Shown piece by piece: positions 16,693 through 25,800 of a stretch of 57,180 bases of DNA (position 1 is the first letter of the stretch; every line of letters begins with the position of its first letter). The DNA comes from DATESN01 sp035270785 (lineage in GTDB: Bacteria; Bacillota; Clostridia; Lachnospirales; Lachnospiraceae): assembly GCA_035270785.1 (NCBI GenBank), contig DATESN010000011.1, forward strand, positions 1-57,180. The letters are read 5' to 3'. Both the position numbers and the translations under genes were made by a program. The notes beneath the pieces were generated by a model. It was not told where the DNA came from. It did not search any database and was given only the letters and a program-made list of their open reading frames with translations.

Positions 16693-17544
16693 ATGAAAAT
16701 TGTTGATTTACACGTTCATTCAACCATCTCAGATGGAACTATGTCCCCTGCTGATTTAGTTGATTATGCTATTGAAAAAGGCTTAAAAGCCTTTGCCCTT
16801 ACCGATCATGATACAATTGATGGAATCTTACCGGCAACAAATGCTGCCAAAGGAAAAGATATTGAAGTAATACCCGGAATAGAATTATCCTCAGAATACC
16901 ATGGCAAAGATATTCATATCCTAGGTCTTTACATCGACTACCATTCAGATGTCTTTTTATCTCACCTTCGTGCTTTTCAAAATTCACGAGATGTACGAAA
17001 CGAAAAGATGTGTCAAAAGCTGCAAACAGCTGGCATTGACATTACTTATGAAAAGTTACAAACTGCATTTCCCCATGCTGTTATTACTAGAGCTCATTAT
17101 GCGAAATTTATGCTAGACAATGGCTATATTAAGTCCATGTCTGAAGCCTTCGATAAATATATCGGCGACTATTCTCCCTACTATATTCCCCGTGAAAAAG
17201 TAACTCCATTTGAAGCCATCAAAGTTATTTTAGAAGCTGGCGGAATCCCCATTTTAGCCCATCCTATCCTATATCACATGAGTACACCTGTCTTAGAAGA
17301 ATTAGTTTCACTTTTAAAAGAGAAAGGCCTCATGGGTATCGAAGCCGTTTATAGTACCTATAGCACCTCAGAAGAACGGGATATGAAACGATTAGCTATA
17401 AAATACCAATTATGTATTAGTGGTGGATCTGATTTCCACGGATCAAATAAGCCTAAGATTGACTTAGCTTACGGATATGGTAAATTGTTTATACCTGAAA
17501 CAATTCTTACTGATTTAATAAATAGGAGACCCTATGGAAACTAA
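16693..17544 (+). CDS. PHP-domain phosphoesterase
   Basis: A 283-residue PHP protein of the TrpH/YciV type. Metal ligands are visible in DLHVHSTISDGTMSP (residues 5-19), LTDHDTIDG near 36-44, GIELSSEYHG near 62 and ISGGSDFHG near 240. Characterised relatives are 5'-to-3' exonucleases acting on short RNAs or nucleoside 3',5'-bisphosphate phosphatases. AGAAAGG precedes the ATG. It overlaps the next gene by 11 bp, so the two are translationally coupled. Confidence 0.9.
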   Translation: MKIVDLHVHSTISDGTMSPADLVDYAIEKGLKAFALTDHDTIDGILPATNAAKGKDIEVIPGIELSSEYHGKDIHILGLYIDYHSDVFLSHLRAFQNSRDVRNEKMCQKLQTAGIDITYEKLQTAFPHAVITRAHYAKFMLDNGYIKSMSEAFDKYIGDYSPYYIPREKVTPFEAIKVILEAGGIPILAHPILYHMSTPVLEELVSLLKEKGLMGIEAVYSTYSTSEERDMKRLAIKYQLCISGGSDFHGSNKPKIDLAYGYGKLFIPETILTDLINRRPYGN

Positions 17545-18346
17545 AATACTTTTTACGGATATGGATGGAACATTACTTAATGACAGTCATATGATCTCTC
17601 AGTACACCAAAAAGCAGCTTGATACCATGATTTCCTTAGGACATACATTAGTATTATCCTCTGGCCGCCCCTTAGACAGCATCCTAAAAACAAAAGAAAA
17701 ACTTCAATTGGATTATCCTGGTGTATATATTATTTCCTATAATGGAGGCTTGATTTATGAATGTGATACCAAGATTTCCATTTATGAAAAAAGGGTACCT
17801 TTTCAAGACACACAGCGTATCTTAGGGGAAGCTAATAAATTAGGAATCTATTGCCATACCTATTCCGATACACATATTATTGCGAAGGAACAATCTGCAG
17901 AATTAGATCATTACCAAACTGCAATTGATATACCTTCTATGATCACTCATGATATTATGTCTGCCCTATCCCAGGAACCTTTTAAACTTCTTGCCATTCA
18001 TTTAAGCGATAAAAGACAATTAAATAAACTCAAAGAGGTCGTTACTTCTTTTCCCTCCAATAAAATTTCTTGTGTCTTTTCAAACGAAAACTATCTTGAA
18101 TTCTTTCCGATTAGTTCCGGAAAAGGAAATGCCTTGCAATATCTATGTCACTATTTGGGCATCTCTTTAGACCATGCTGTTGCTGTTGGAGACGCTGAAA
18201 ACGATATTAGCATGCTCCAATCCGTTACTCACAGTGTCGCTATGAATAACGCCTCCCAAATTGTAAAAGATAGTGCAACGGATCGTACCCTTTCCGACAA
18301 TAACCATGATGGAATTACAGAAGTTCTAAAAAAATATTTCTTTTAG
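17534..18346 (+). CDS. Cof-type HAD phosphatase
   Basis: A 270-residue HAD-superfamily hydrolase of the Cof/IIB class. The nucleophile motif is FTDMDGTLLND (residues 6-16), motif II is LSSGRP, and motif IV is VGDAENDISML near residue 217. The IIB cap lies between them. Members dephosphorylate sugar phosphates or cofactors such as PLP or FMN; the substrate is not predictable. The start overlaps the PHP gene by 11 bp with AGGAG upstream. It ends convergently against the small acidic protein gene, sharing 4 bp. Confidence 0.9.
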   Translation: METKILFTDMDGTLLNDSHMISQYTKKQLDTMISLGHTLVLSSGRPLDSILKTKEKLQLDYPGVYIISYNGGLIYECDTKISIYEKRVPFQDTQRILGEANKLGIYCHTYSDTHIIAKEQSAELDHYQTAIDIPSMITHDIMSALSQEPFKLLAIHLSDKRQLNKLKEVVTSFPSNKISCVFSNENYLEFFPISSGKGNALQYLCHYLGISLDHAVAVGDAENDISMLQSVTHSVAMNNASQIVKDSATDRTLSDNNHDGITEVLKKYFF

Positions 18347-18606
18347 CATTCCACGACTAAATATCTTCCATCTCCAACTTTAAACACTTCATCCAGTTCA
18401 AGAATTTCATCTTCCTCTTTTCCTTCTAAATCCACTCCTACTTCTTCAAAATATTCATACACCTCTTTTGCTGAATGAAGAACCACTGCCAAACAATCTG
18501 TTAAAAATTCATCCACTTCCTCCAAGTTTTCAGCAACCTTCTCTGGAAATAATTGTAATTGGTTTCTTAAAAAGCAACTTAATACTGCATCATCGTAATC
18601 GTACAT
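18343..18606 (-). CDS. Small acidic protein of unknown function
   Basis: An 87-residue, strongly acidic soluble protein (about one third Asp/Glu) beginning MYDYDDAVLSCFLRNQLQLF, with two Cys near its N-terminus and ends and a C-terminal GDGRYLVVE. I do not recognise a functional domain. A clean start with AGGAGG, 16 bp after an upstream HAD gene on the same strand, supports a real gene and the last one of the pheA-ppk run. It may be a Clostridia-specific conserved protein. Confidence 0.75.
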   Translation of the reverse strand: MYDYDDAVLSCFLRNQLQLFPEKVAENLEEVDEFLTDCLAVVLHSAKEVYEYFEEVGVDLEGKEEDEILELDEVFKVGDGRYLVVEC

Positions 18607-18622
18607 AAAAATACCTCCTGTC

Positions 18623-19414
18623 CTATAATAACTCTTTTAAAATTTGATATACACCTTTATTGTGATAAGACATGCAAACATATTTCGCTTGATCTTTCAC
18701 TTCTTCTCTTGCATTTTCAACAGCGTAACTTTCCCCAGCTGCTTTCATAAGACCAATATCATTTGAATTATCACCAAATGCCATGGTTTCCTCTTTTTTA
18801 ACTCCAAAAAAATCTTGTAAAAATAGTAAAGCATTCCCTTTATCTACCTTAGAATCCATAAAATCAACCCATTCTTCTCCTGCCATGCACGTTTTGACTT
18901 TGTTTTTCCAAGCAGGAATCAGTATATCTTCGCCCAATACCCTTATTGATTTCTTTTGGTAAAGAGCAACTTTGATAATTGGTTGTTCTAACTTTAACAC
19001 ATCTTCCACTACTTTATACTTATTATGATATCCATCTCTAATTAATGCTATAAATTCTTCATTCTTTGTTTCTAAAATACTTCCCGTTGGGGTGGATACA
19101 ACAAAATCACAAGTATCTCTATAATATCTCATTTGCTTTATAATATTAGACGTATGTTGCTTTTCCATTTCCGTAATTAATAGGTTTTTTCCTTTATAGT
19201 TAATATGTGCACCATTTTCGGCAACATAAACAATATCTTCTTCTACTTCACGAAACATATTTTTAATACTATCATAAGTTCTACCACTTGCAACAACAAA
19301 AATGATACCTTTTTTTGTAAGCTTCTTAATGACATCAATCATTTCCTTATATACCTTCGGTGAAGAATCTTTTACCAATGTTCCATCAATATCTGTAGCC
19401 ACTAATCTAATCAA
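18623..19414 (-). CDS. Cof-type HAD phosphatase
   Basis: A 263-residue HAD hydrolase paralogous to the plus-strand HAD protein at 17534-18346. Nucleophile motif ATDIDGTLVKDS (residues 6-17), VASGRT for motif II, and FGDNSNDIGLMKAAG for motif IV are all intact. It overlaps the preceding phosphoglycolate-phosphatase-like gene by 8 bp, so the two HAD enzymes are co-translated. The substrate is unknown; the class acts on phosphorylated sugars and nucleotides. Confidence 0.9.
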   Translation of the reverse strand: MIRLVATDIDGTLVKDSSPKVYKEMIDVIKKLTKKGIIFVVASGRTYDSIKNMFREVEEDIVYVAENGAHINYKGKNLLITEMEKQHTSNIIKQMRYYRDTCDFVVSTPTGSILETKNEEFIALIRDGYHNKYKVVEDVLKLEQPIIKVALYQKKSIRVLGEDILIPAWKNKVKTCMAGEEWVDFMDSKVDKGNALLFLQDFFGVKKEETMAFGDNSNDIGLMKAAGESYAVENAREEVKDQAKYVCMSYHNKGVYQILKELL

Positions 19415-20084
19415 TCTTCATGCCTCCTAACAAAAGAAGCTCTTCCGGAGTTGACACGATACTATCAGCTTGATTTTCCACTAGTTCCTTCTTGTCACGG
19501 AAGCCCCATAACACTCCCACCGTAAATGCCCCCGATGCTTTTCCAGTAAGCATATCTGTACTTGTATCGCCTACATACATTACTTCATTAACAGACACCC
19601 CTAATTGCTGGCATATATAAAATACTCCATCTGGGCTTGGTTTTCGTTTTCGCTCAGGAACTTGACCTTGCACAAAATCAAATATGTTGACTCCAAAAAT
19701 TCCCTCAACAACCTCTTTGGTTCTTACATGTGGCTTGTTAGAAAGTACTGCCATTTTAATTCCACTTTTTTTTAAGGAATCTAATACTTTCTTAATTCCG
19801 TCGTAGGCCTTTACTTGATACATACAATCCTTTTCAAATAGATCATCATATACTTCACGCACGTAATCATAGTGTTCTAGCGATGTATCACCACTTGCTT
19901 GTAACGTTCTTTTAATTAATTCTTCTGCTCCTTCACCAACAAGGGTTTTGTATCTCTCGGATGAAAAAGGTGGATATCCCACTGTCGCGATTGCTCTATT
20001 AACACTATATGCAATAGATTCTAATGAATTCGTTAAAGTACCATCCAAATCAAATATGACTGCTCTAATCTTTTGTCTCACCAT
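19407..20084 (-). CDS. HAD hydrolase, phosphoglycolate phosphatase-like
   Basis: A 225-residue HAD protein of subfamily IA. FDLDGTLTNSLESI near residues 11-24 is typical of Gph/PpaX, followed by a helical cap, LSNKPH for motif II, KPSPDG around the Lys, and YVGDTSTDMLTGKASG for motif IV. Candidate activities are phosphoglycolate phosphatase or pyrophosphatase PpaX. It lies between maf and the Cof-type HAD gene in one transcription unit. Confidence 0.88.
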   Translation of the reverse strand: MVRQKIRAVIFDLDGTLTNSLESIAYSVNRAIATVGYPPFSSERYKTLVGEGAEELIKRTLQASGDTSLEHYDYVREVYDDLFEKDCMYQVKAYDGIKKVLDSLKKSGIKMAVLSNKPHVRTKEVVEGIFGVNIFDFVQGQVPERKRKPSPDGVFYICQQLGVSVNEVMYVGDTSTDMLTGKASGAFTVGVLWGFRDKKELVENQADSIVSTPEELLLLGGMKID

Positions 20085-20149
20085 CCTGTTTTCCTTTTGC
20101 TATCATTCTTGATTTTTTGTCCTCTTCTTTTCTATCACATGTTACAAAT

Positions 20150-20743
20150 TTATGCAATAGAATATCCTAACTTTTCAATCTCTTGACACAATCTGGCAAT
20201 AGGAAGTCCAACAACATTATTATAGTCTCCATGAATCTCTTTCACATACATAGCACATTTTCCTTGAATTGCATAGGCTCCTGCTTTATCCATTGGTTCC
20301 CTGGATTTAATATACTCATTCACTTGTTGATCACTCATAGGGTACATTACAACATCCGTCTTCTCGCAAAAGGTTACAAACTTTTTATCTATTACCACGG
20401 TTACTCCTGTATATACCTGATGCATATTTCCTTGTAACAATGTAAGCATCTCTTTTGCTTCATTTTCATTTTTTGGTTTTCCCATGATACGATTGCCATA
20501 TGCTACAATTGTATCTGCTCCAATTATGATTGAGACAATTTCATGAGGCGATTCCTTCCCCTTTGTAATTACTTCTGCCACTTCCATGGCTTTTTGTAAG
20601 GACAACTCTTTCACAATTTCCGTTGGTTCCTTGCTTGTAATGACTTCTTCTTGCTTACTAGGTATTATTGTAAATGTAACACCTATTTGCTCTAACAGTT
20701 CTTTTCTTCTAGGTGAGGCAGAAGCTAATATTATTTGACACAT
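20150..20743 (-). CDS. maf: Maf-like nucleoside triphosphate pyrophosphatase
   Basis: A 197-residue Maf protein, a house-cleaning pyrophosphatase that hydrolyses modified or canonical NTPs (dTTP/UTP class). ILASASPRRKELLEQ at residues 4-18 and IIGADTIVAYG near 76 are the signature segments, and the C-terminal NNVVGLPIARL is conserved. I use the ATG at 20741-20743 with AAGGA seven bases upstream; a TTG 36 bp earlier would overlap ppk. It follows ppk in the same operon. Confidence 0.93.
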   Translation of the reverse strand: MCQIILASASPRRKELLEQIGVTFTIIPSKQEEVITSKEPTEIVKELSLQKAMEVAEVITKGKESPHEIVSIIIGADTIVAYGNRIMGKPKNENEAKEMLTLLQGNMHQVYTGVTVVIDKKFVTFCEKTDVVMYPMSDQQVNEYIKSREPMDKAGAYAIQGKCAMYVKEIHGDYNNVVGLPIARLCQEIEKLGYSIA

Positions 20744-20771
20744 TTTATTTTCCTTACTAAAATTTATTCCT

Positions 20772-22895
20772 TTATTCAATATGTGTTTCTGGAATAAAAA
20801 CTCTATCGTTATTTTCTTCTAAGGTTACTGTTCCTTCGCAAATTGCTTCTTGGCAAAAAACCTCTTGGGAATTAAAGCTTTGTTTTCCCCTTTTATCTAT
20901 TTTTTCATATTCACCATTTGCTTGTAAAACGTGGGCTTTCACGTTTTCTTTTAACTGACCTTCCATAATGTGGAGCATCTTTTGCTTCAGAGCTTCTTCT
21001 TCAACTGGAAACAATATTTCAACACGACGTTCTAGGTTACGGGGCATCCAATCTGCGCTCCCCATGTAGATTTCAGTATTACCACAGTTATCAAAAATAA
21101 ATATTCTACCATGCTCTAGGAAGTTACCAATAATGGATCGAACCGATATATTCTCACTAACGCCTTTGATCCCTACCTTTAAACAACAAACACCACGAAT
21201 AATCAATTCAATCTTAACGCCCGCATTACTAGCTTCATATAATGCAGCTATAATATCCCTATCACATAAGGAGTTCATCTTAGCAATAATCTTTGCAGAT
21301 TGATGATTCCTTGCATTATTTGTCTCCCTATTGATTAAAAATAGAAACCGATCCTTCAGCCACAATGGTGCCAAGGTTAGTTTATTCCAACTTAATGGTT
21401 CTGAATAACCCGAAAGCATGTTAAATACCGCTGTAGCATCTTCACCAAAAGCTTCTTTGCAAGTAAAAATTCCCATATCCGTATATAATTTTGCTGTGGC
21501 TTCATTATAGTTTCCCGTTCCTAAATGTACATACCTACGTATTCCGTCCTCTTCTCTACGTACAACAAGGGTAATTTTGCTATGTGTTTTTAATCCCACT
21601 AACCCATAAATAACATGGCATCCTGCTTTTTCAAGTTTCTTTGCCCACACAATATTGTTTTCTTCATCGAACCGTGCTTTTAATTCTACTAAAACAGAAA
21701 CTTGTTTTCCATTTTCAGCCGCACTGGCAAGTGCGGATATAATTGGAGAGTTTCCACTAACGCGGTATAAGGTTTGCTTAATCGCTAATACCTCTGGATC
21801 CCTAGCCGCTTGTCGTATAAACTCCACTACTGGGGCAAATGTTTGATAGGGATGATGAAGTAGTACATCACCTTTTCGAATCTCTTGAAAAATATCACAA
21901 TCCACAGGTAATTGGGGTACAGGCTGTGGTATATAACATTCATTTTTCAGGTGATCAAATCCGTCCATCCCATACATTTTCATAAGAAATGTTAAATCAA
22001 GAGGCCCCCCTATAAAATAAACATCTTCACTTAGTATAGTAAGTTCTTTTTTAATTATTTTTAGTAATTTCTTGTCAATGCCTTCTTCTACTTCTAATCG
22101 AATGACTTCACCCCATTGACGTTTTTTTAACTGCTTTTCAATCTCTTTTAAAAGATCCGCAGCCTCATCCTCATCAATAGTAAGATCCGCATTTCTCATA
22201 ATTCGAAAAGGATGGGCACACACAATATCATAATTTAAAAATAGTTTTTGAATGTTTCGTTCAATAATTTGTTCTAATAAAATAACAACTGTTTCCTTAT
22301 TATCTAAGGATGGAATCTTAACAATTCTAGATAATACACTTGGTACTTGAACTGTTGCAAATTCTAGTTCTTCACCACTTTTTGATAAAAGAGCACCAAT
22401 ATTTAAAGATTTATTACGTATCAGTGGAAAGGGTCTAGAAGAATCTACTGCCATTGGGGTTAATACGGGATAAATATTGTTCATAAAGTATCGATCAACA
22501 AACATACCCTCTTCTTCCGATAATTCTTCATGTTTTGTAATCACACGTAATCCACAATTTTTTAATGTTGGTAGTAAAGAACGATTATAAGAAGAATATT
22601 GTAATTCCACCAATTCGTGAGTGACTTCATTTAATTTTACTAATTGTTCGCTTGGAGTTAATCCTGCAATATCTGGTTTATTATAATTTGCATTCACCAT
22701 GTCTTTTAATGATGCAACACGAATCATGAAAAATTCATCTAAGTTAGAGGCCGTAATACTTAAAAATTTCAATCTTTCAAAAAGAGGAATTTGTTTATCA
22801 CGGGCTTCACTTAATACTCGATTATTAAACAAAACCCAACTAAGTTCTCTGTTTTTATAATATGCTGGATTCTTAAAGTTAAGTTTTTCTTCCAT
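20772..22895 (-). CDS. ppk: Polyphosphate kinase 1
   Basis: A 707-residue Ppk1, which reversibly polymerises ATP gamma-phosphate into polyphosphate. The N-terminal helical domain begins YYKNRELSWVLFNNRVL; the two phospholipase-D-like halves include HHPYQTF near 346, ELKARFDEENN near 395, GLKTHSKITLV with the autophosphorylated His near 428, and RRYVHLGTGNYNE. Length is typical. It directly follows ppx with an 18-bp gap, pairing synthesis and degradation of polyphosphate in one transcript. Confidence 0.97.
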   Translation of the reverse strand: MEEKLNFKNPAYYKNRELSWVLFNNRVLSEARDKQIPLFERLKFLSITASNLDEFFMIRVASLKDMVNANYNKPDIAGLTPSEQLVKLNEVTHELVELQYSSYNRSLLPTLKNCGLRVITKHEELSEEEGMFVDRYFMNNIYPVLTPMAVDSSRPFPLIRNKSLNIGALLSKSGEELEFATVQVPSVLSRIVKIPSLDNKETVVILLEQIIERNIQKLFLNYDIVCAHPFRIMRNADLTIDEDEAADLLKEIEKQLKKRQWGEVIRLEVEEGIDKKLLKIIKKELTILSEDVYFIGGPLDLTFLMKMYGMDGFDHLKNECYIPQPVPQLPVDCDIFQEIRKGDVLLHHPYQTFAPVVEFIRQAARDPEVLAIKQTLYRVSGNSPIISALASAAENGKQVSVLVELKARFDEENNIVWAKKLEKAGCHVIYGLVGLKTHSKITLVVRREEDGIRRYVHLGTGNYNEATAKLYTDMGIFTCKEAFGEDATAVFNMLSGYSEPLSWNKLTLAPLWLKDRFLFLINRETNNARNHQSAKIIAKMNSLCDRDIIAALYEASNAGVKIELIIRGVCCLKVGIKGVSENISVRSIIGNFLEHGRIFIFDNCGNTEIYMGSADWMPRNLERRVEILFPVEEEALKQKMLHIMEGQLKENVKAHVLQANGEYEKIDKRGKQSFNSQEVFCQEAICEGTVTLEENNDRVFIPETHIE

Positions 22896-22913
22896 TTGAA
22901 GCCTCCTTTACAC

Positions 22914-24458
22914 TTATATGCATCTCTTTTGCTTAATGATGGGACGTACACTATATACTTCTTCAAAAAAGTCAGCTTTTGAACCATATAACCCTTTTTC
23001 TAACGTGATGTCTACATCCGCATCCACATGAATAATAAGTTCATTTTCTTTTAGTGTTGTAGTAATATTTTTAAACTTTTGCTTATGACTTCGATCTAAG
23101 GCATTGGAAATCCTTAATATTGCCGTTAATTTAGCAATGGTTAAATACGATTGCATATCAAGTGTTGTTGTCTTTCCAATTTCTTCATAATAACTAAATT
23201 CAATATGATTATACTTTACAATATGAGCAACCATTTCTCTTTCCACATGAGAGAGTCCAATAATTTCCGTTGACATAATAATACTATAGGAGCATTCGCC
23301 AACATTTGTTAGGCTAATATACTTACCGCAATCATGAAGTAATGTTGCAATCTGAAGTAGCAGACGATCTCTTTTTCCAAGGCCATGTATCTTCTTCATA
23401 CTGTCAAAAATAGTAAGGGCAATTTGCTCTAACGTTTCTCCCCTACGCTTACTTCCCATGTATCGTTTGCTAATATTTTGGGCACAGGCAATAATATCAT
23501 CTTCAAAATTATGTTCAAAGGTAAGCATATGATTCTTTTCAGCATATTCATAGGCAATACCATCACATAAGGTTACGCCTGGAGCCCATAGCAAATCAGC
23601 TTCCATCACTTTAATCAAACGTTTAATAAGAATCGCAGAAATATATAATAGTGTTGCATTTTCTTCAGCAATCCCTAAAACATGGGATACTTCCGTCGTT
23701 GTCTTACTTCTCAGTGAGTTAACAAAAATCATAAATTTTTCAGAATCAATATAACCAGGTACTTCAGCACCCATCATTCGTTTTTGCAAGATGGAAGAAA
23801 CATAGTCGTCAACTACAATGATATGATTAATTTCTCGATCCTTTAAATATAATTTCTTAAATACGGCCATTTGATTACTTATCATTTCATCTAATAACTC
23901 TTCCACTTGGCTACTTTTTGGTTGCAGTTTCGTAATTCTATCACGAATTCTCAACACACCTAGTCTAATGTTTTGAGTCGTCACCAATCGGTCTTTATCA
24001 AAAAGAGATATTTGTAAGCTACCTCCACCAATATCAATAATGGCAGTTCCCTTTTCAATAATCTTATTAAACTTTTCACCTTTTGATGCAATGGATTTGT
24101 AATCTAAAAAACGTTGTTCTGAATTACTAAGAACTTCGATTTTGATTCCTGTTTTATTTTGAATTTGATCTAATATAATCATGGCATTTTCTGTTTCCCG
24201 AATTGCACTCGTTCCATAAGCACGGTAATTGATTACTTTATAAGTCTTCATAATTCCAGTGAATTCAATTAATATTTTACATAATTCATCTACTTTCCCA
24301 TGACTGATCTTCCCCGTTGTAAAGGAATCGGTTCCCAAATCAATACGATGCCTAATATGATCAATTTCTTTCATCCCATTTTTGGCCGAGAATTCAAATA
24401 TTTTCATGGATAATTCATAGGAACCCACATCTATTGCCGCAAACATTTTCATTGTCAT
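22914..24458 (-). CDS. ppx: Ppx/GppA exopolyphosphatase with C-terminal HD domain
   Basis: A 514-residue two-domain enzyme. Residues 1-300 form the actin-like Ppx/GppA fold (AAIDVGSYELSMKIFEF at the start; IDIGGGSLQISLF for the second phosphate loop), which hydrolyses polyphosphate or pppGpp. Residues about 305-514 are an HD phosphohydrolase-type domain with LLHDCGKYISL. This long architecture is like Escherichia coli Ppx. It lies between the DUF815 ATPase and ppk with gaps of 14 and 18 bp, so all three are probably expressed together. Confidence 0.93.
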   Translation of the reverse strand: MTMKMFAAIDVGSYELSMKIFEFSAKNGMKEIDHIRHRIDLGTDSFTTGKISHGKVDELCKILIEFTGIMKTYKVINYRAYGTSAIRETENAMIILDQIQNKTGIKIEVLSNSEQRFLDYKSIASKGEKFNKIIEKGTAIIDIGGGSLQISLFDKDRLVTTQNIRLGVLRIRDRITKLQPKSSQVEELLDEMISNQMAVFKKLYLKDREINHIIVVDDYVSSILQKRMMGAEVPGYIDSEKFMIFVNSLRSKTTTEVSHVLGIAEENATLLYISAILIKRLIKVMEADLLWAPGVTLCDGIAYEYAEKNHMLTFEHNFEDDIIACAQNISKRYMGSKRRGETLEQIALTIFDSMKKIHGLGKRDRLLLQIATLLHDCGKYISLTNVGECSYSIIMSTEIIGLSHVEREMVAHIVKYNHIEFSYYEEIGKTTTLDMQSYLTIAKLTAILRISNALDRSHKQKFKNITTTLKENELIIHVDADVDITLEKGLYGSKADFFEEVYSVRPIIKQKRCI

Positions 24459-24472
24459 AACGCTACCTCGTC

Positions 24473-25762
24473 CTATTGTTTTCCTAGAAGATAATCAATA
24501 AATTGTTGTGCGGTTCTTCCTGATAAACCTCCATGAGATAGCTCCCATCTATTAGCCTCTAGTAATAAGTCTTCTTCTGGAATGATAATACTATGCCTCT
24601 TTGCAAGGACTTTTACAATACTTTGAAATTCCTTTTTATCTGGAGCTGAGAAAAAGATGTTTACTCCAAACCTTGCAAAAAGTGATAACTTTTCTTGAAC
24701 TGTATCATTTACATGTAATTCTTCATCGATATCACGTTTGTCCTTAAAGCTTTCCCTAACCAAATGCCTTCTATTAGAAGTTGCATAAATCAATACATTG
24801 ACTGGTTTTTTTTCAAGCCCACCTTCAATCACTGCTTTTAAATATTTATATTCAATTTCAAAATCTTCAAAACTTAAATCATCCATATAGATAATGAATT
24901 TATAATTTCTGTTCTTAATTTGAGATATGACCTCGTTTAAATCTTGAAATTGATGTTTGTAAATTTCAATAATACGTAACCCTTGATCATAATATTCATT
25001 TAAGATACCTTTGATGCTAGAGGACTTCCCCGTTCCCGCATCACCAAAAAGCAAACAATTGTTAGCTCTTTTCCCTTCCACAAATGCTTCTGTATTGGCT
25101 ATCAATTTTTGTTTTGCAATTTCATAACCAACCAGGTCATCTAAATAAACATGGGCAATGTTTAATATAGGTTTAATTTTCACTCCTTCGCTATGGTGTT
25201 CCACACGAAATGCTTTGTGAAGCCCAAATTTACCTACTCCGTATTCTTTATAAAAATCAGTCATCACATCTTTGATATCTTCTGGATGATCCGCTTTCGC
25301 AAGTTTTACTGCCAATTTACAAATTCGATCTCGAATCCTTGTATTATATACCTTTCCCGCTTCCATGCATGCTTTGTAATCCAATAATAACGCAAAGGAA
25401 TCCACTTTTAACTCCTTCATCATATTTGTAAAATCATAGATTAAAAATTCATGTATAATGGAAAAATCGTGTAATACTGCATTATTTAAAGTACCTTCCA
25501 CATTACCTATTATTTCACAAGATGTACTGTATGCATTTTCATTATTGACCAATAAGTTTGCCAGATAGCAATGCCATATATTGCCATAAAATCCATGGCT
25601 GGCAGCCATATCTAACAATTCATGGATACATTCATATAATAATGCAGCTTTGTCTTCCCTGTTATAAAAATCATTTTGATACTCTTCCATAAGCCAAGCC
25701 ATGTCACTTAACAACTTACCTTGACTAAAATTACGGTATAATACTAATTCATTGTTTCTCAT
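24473..25762 (-). CDS. DUF815-type AAA+ ATPase
   Basis: A 429-residue protein with a C-terminal AAA+ module: Walker A GDAGTGKSS near 240, Walker B FIIYMDDLSFEDFE near 290, and a sensor ATSNRRHL near 327. The N-terminal half (1-190) is helical and has no domain I recognise. The sequence matches the widespread but functionally uncharacterised DUF815 family. It is the second gene of the run starting with pheA and lies immediately before ppx-ppk, which raises a possible link with polyphosphate metabolism. No membrane segment or DNA-binding motif is visible. Confidence 0.88.
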   Translation of the reverse strand: MRNNELVLYRNFSQGKLLSDMAWLMEEYQNDFYNREDKAALLYECIHELLDMAASHGFYGNIWHCYLANLLVNNENAYSTSCEIIGNVEGTLNNAVLHDFSIIHEFLIYDFTNMMKELKVDSFALLLDYKACMEAGKVYNTRIRDRICKLAVKLAKADHPEDIKDVMTDFYKEYGVGKFGLHKAFRVEHHSEGVKIKPILNIAHVYLDDLVGYEIAKQKLIANTEAFVEGKRANNCLLFGDAGTGKSSSIKGILNEYYDQGLRIIEIYKHQFQDLNEVISQIKNRNYKFIIYMDDLSFEDFEIEYKYLKAVIEGGLEKKPVNVLIYATSNRRHLVRESFKDKRDIDEELHVNDTVQEKLSLFARFGVNIFFSAPDKKEFQSIVKVLAKRHSIIIPEEDLLLEANRWELSHGGLSGRTAQQFIDYLLGKQ

Positions 25763-25800
25763 CTAATTTCTCGTCTCCATCTTTTAGACCTGCTTCTTTT

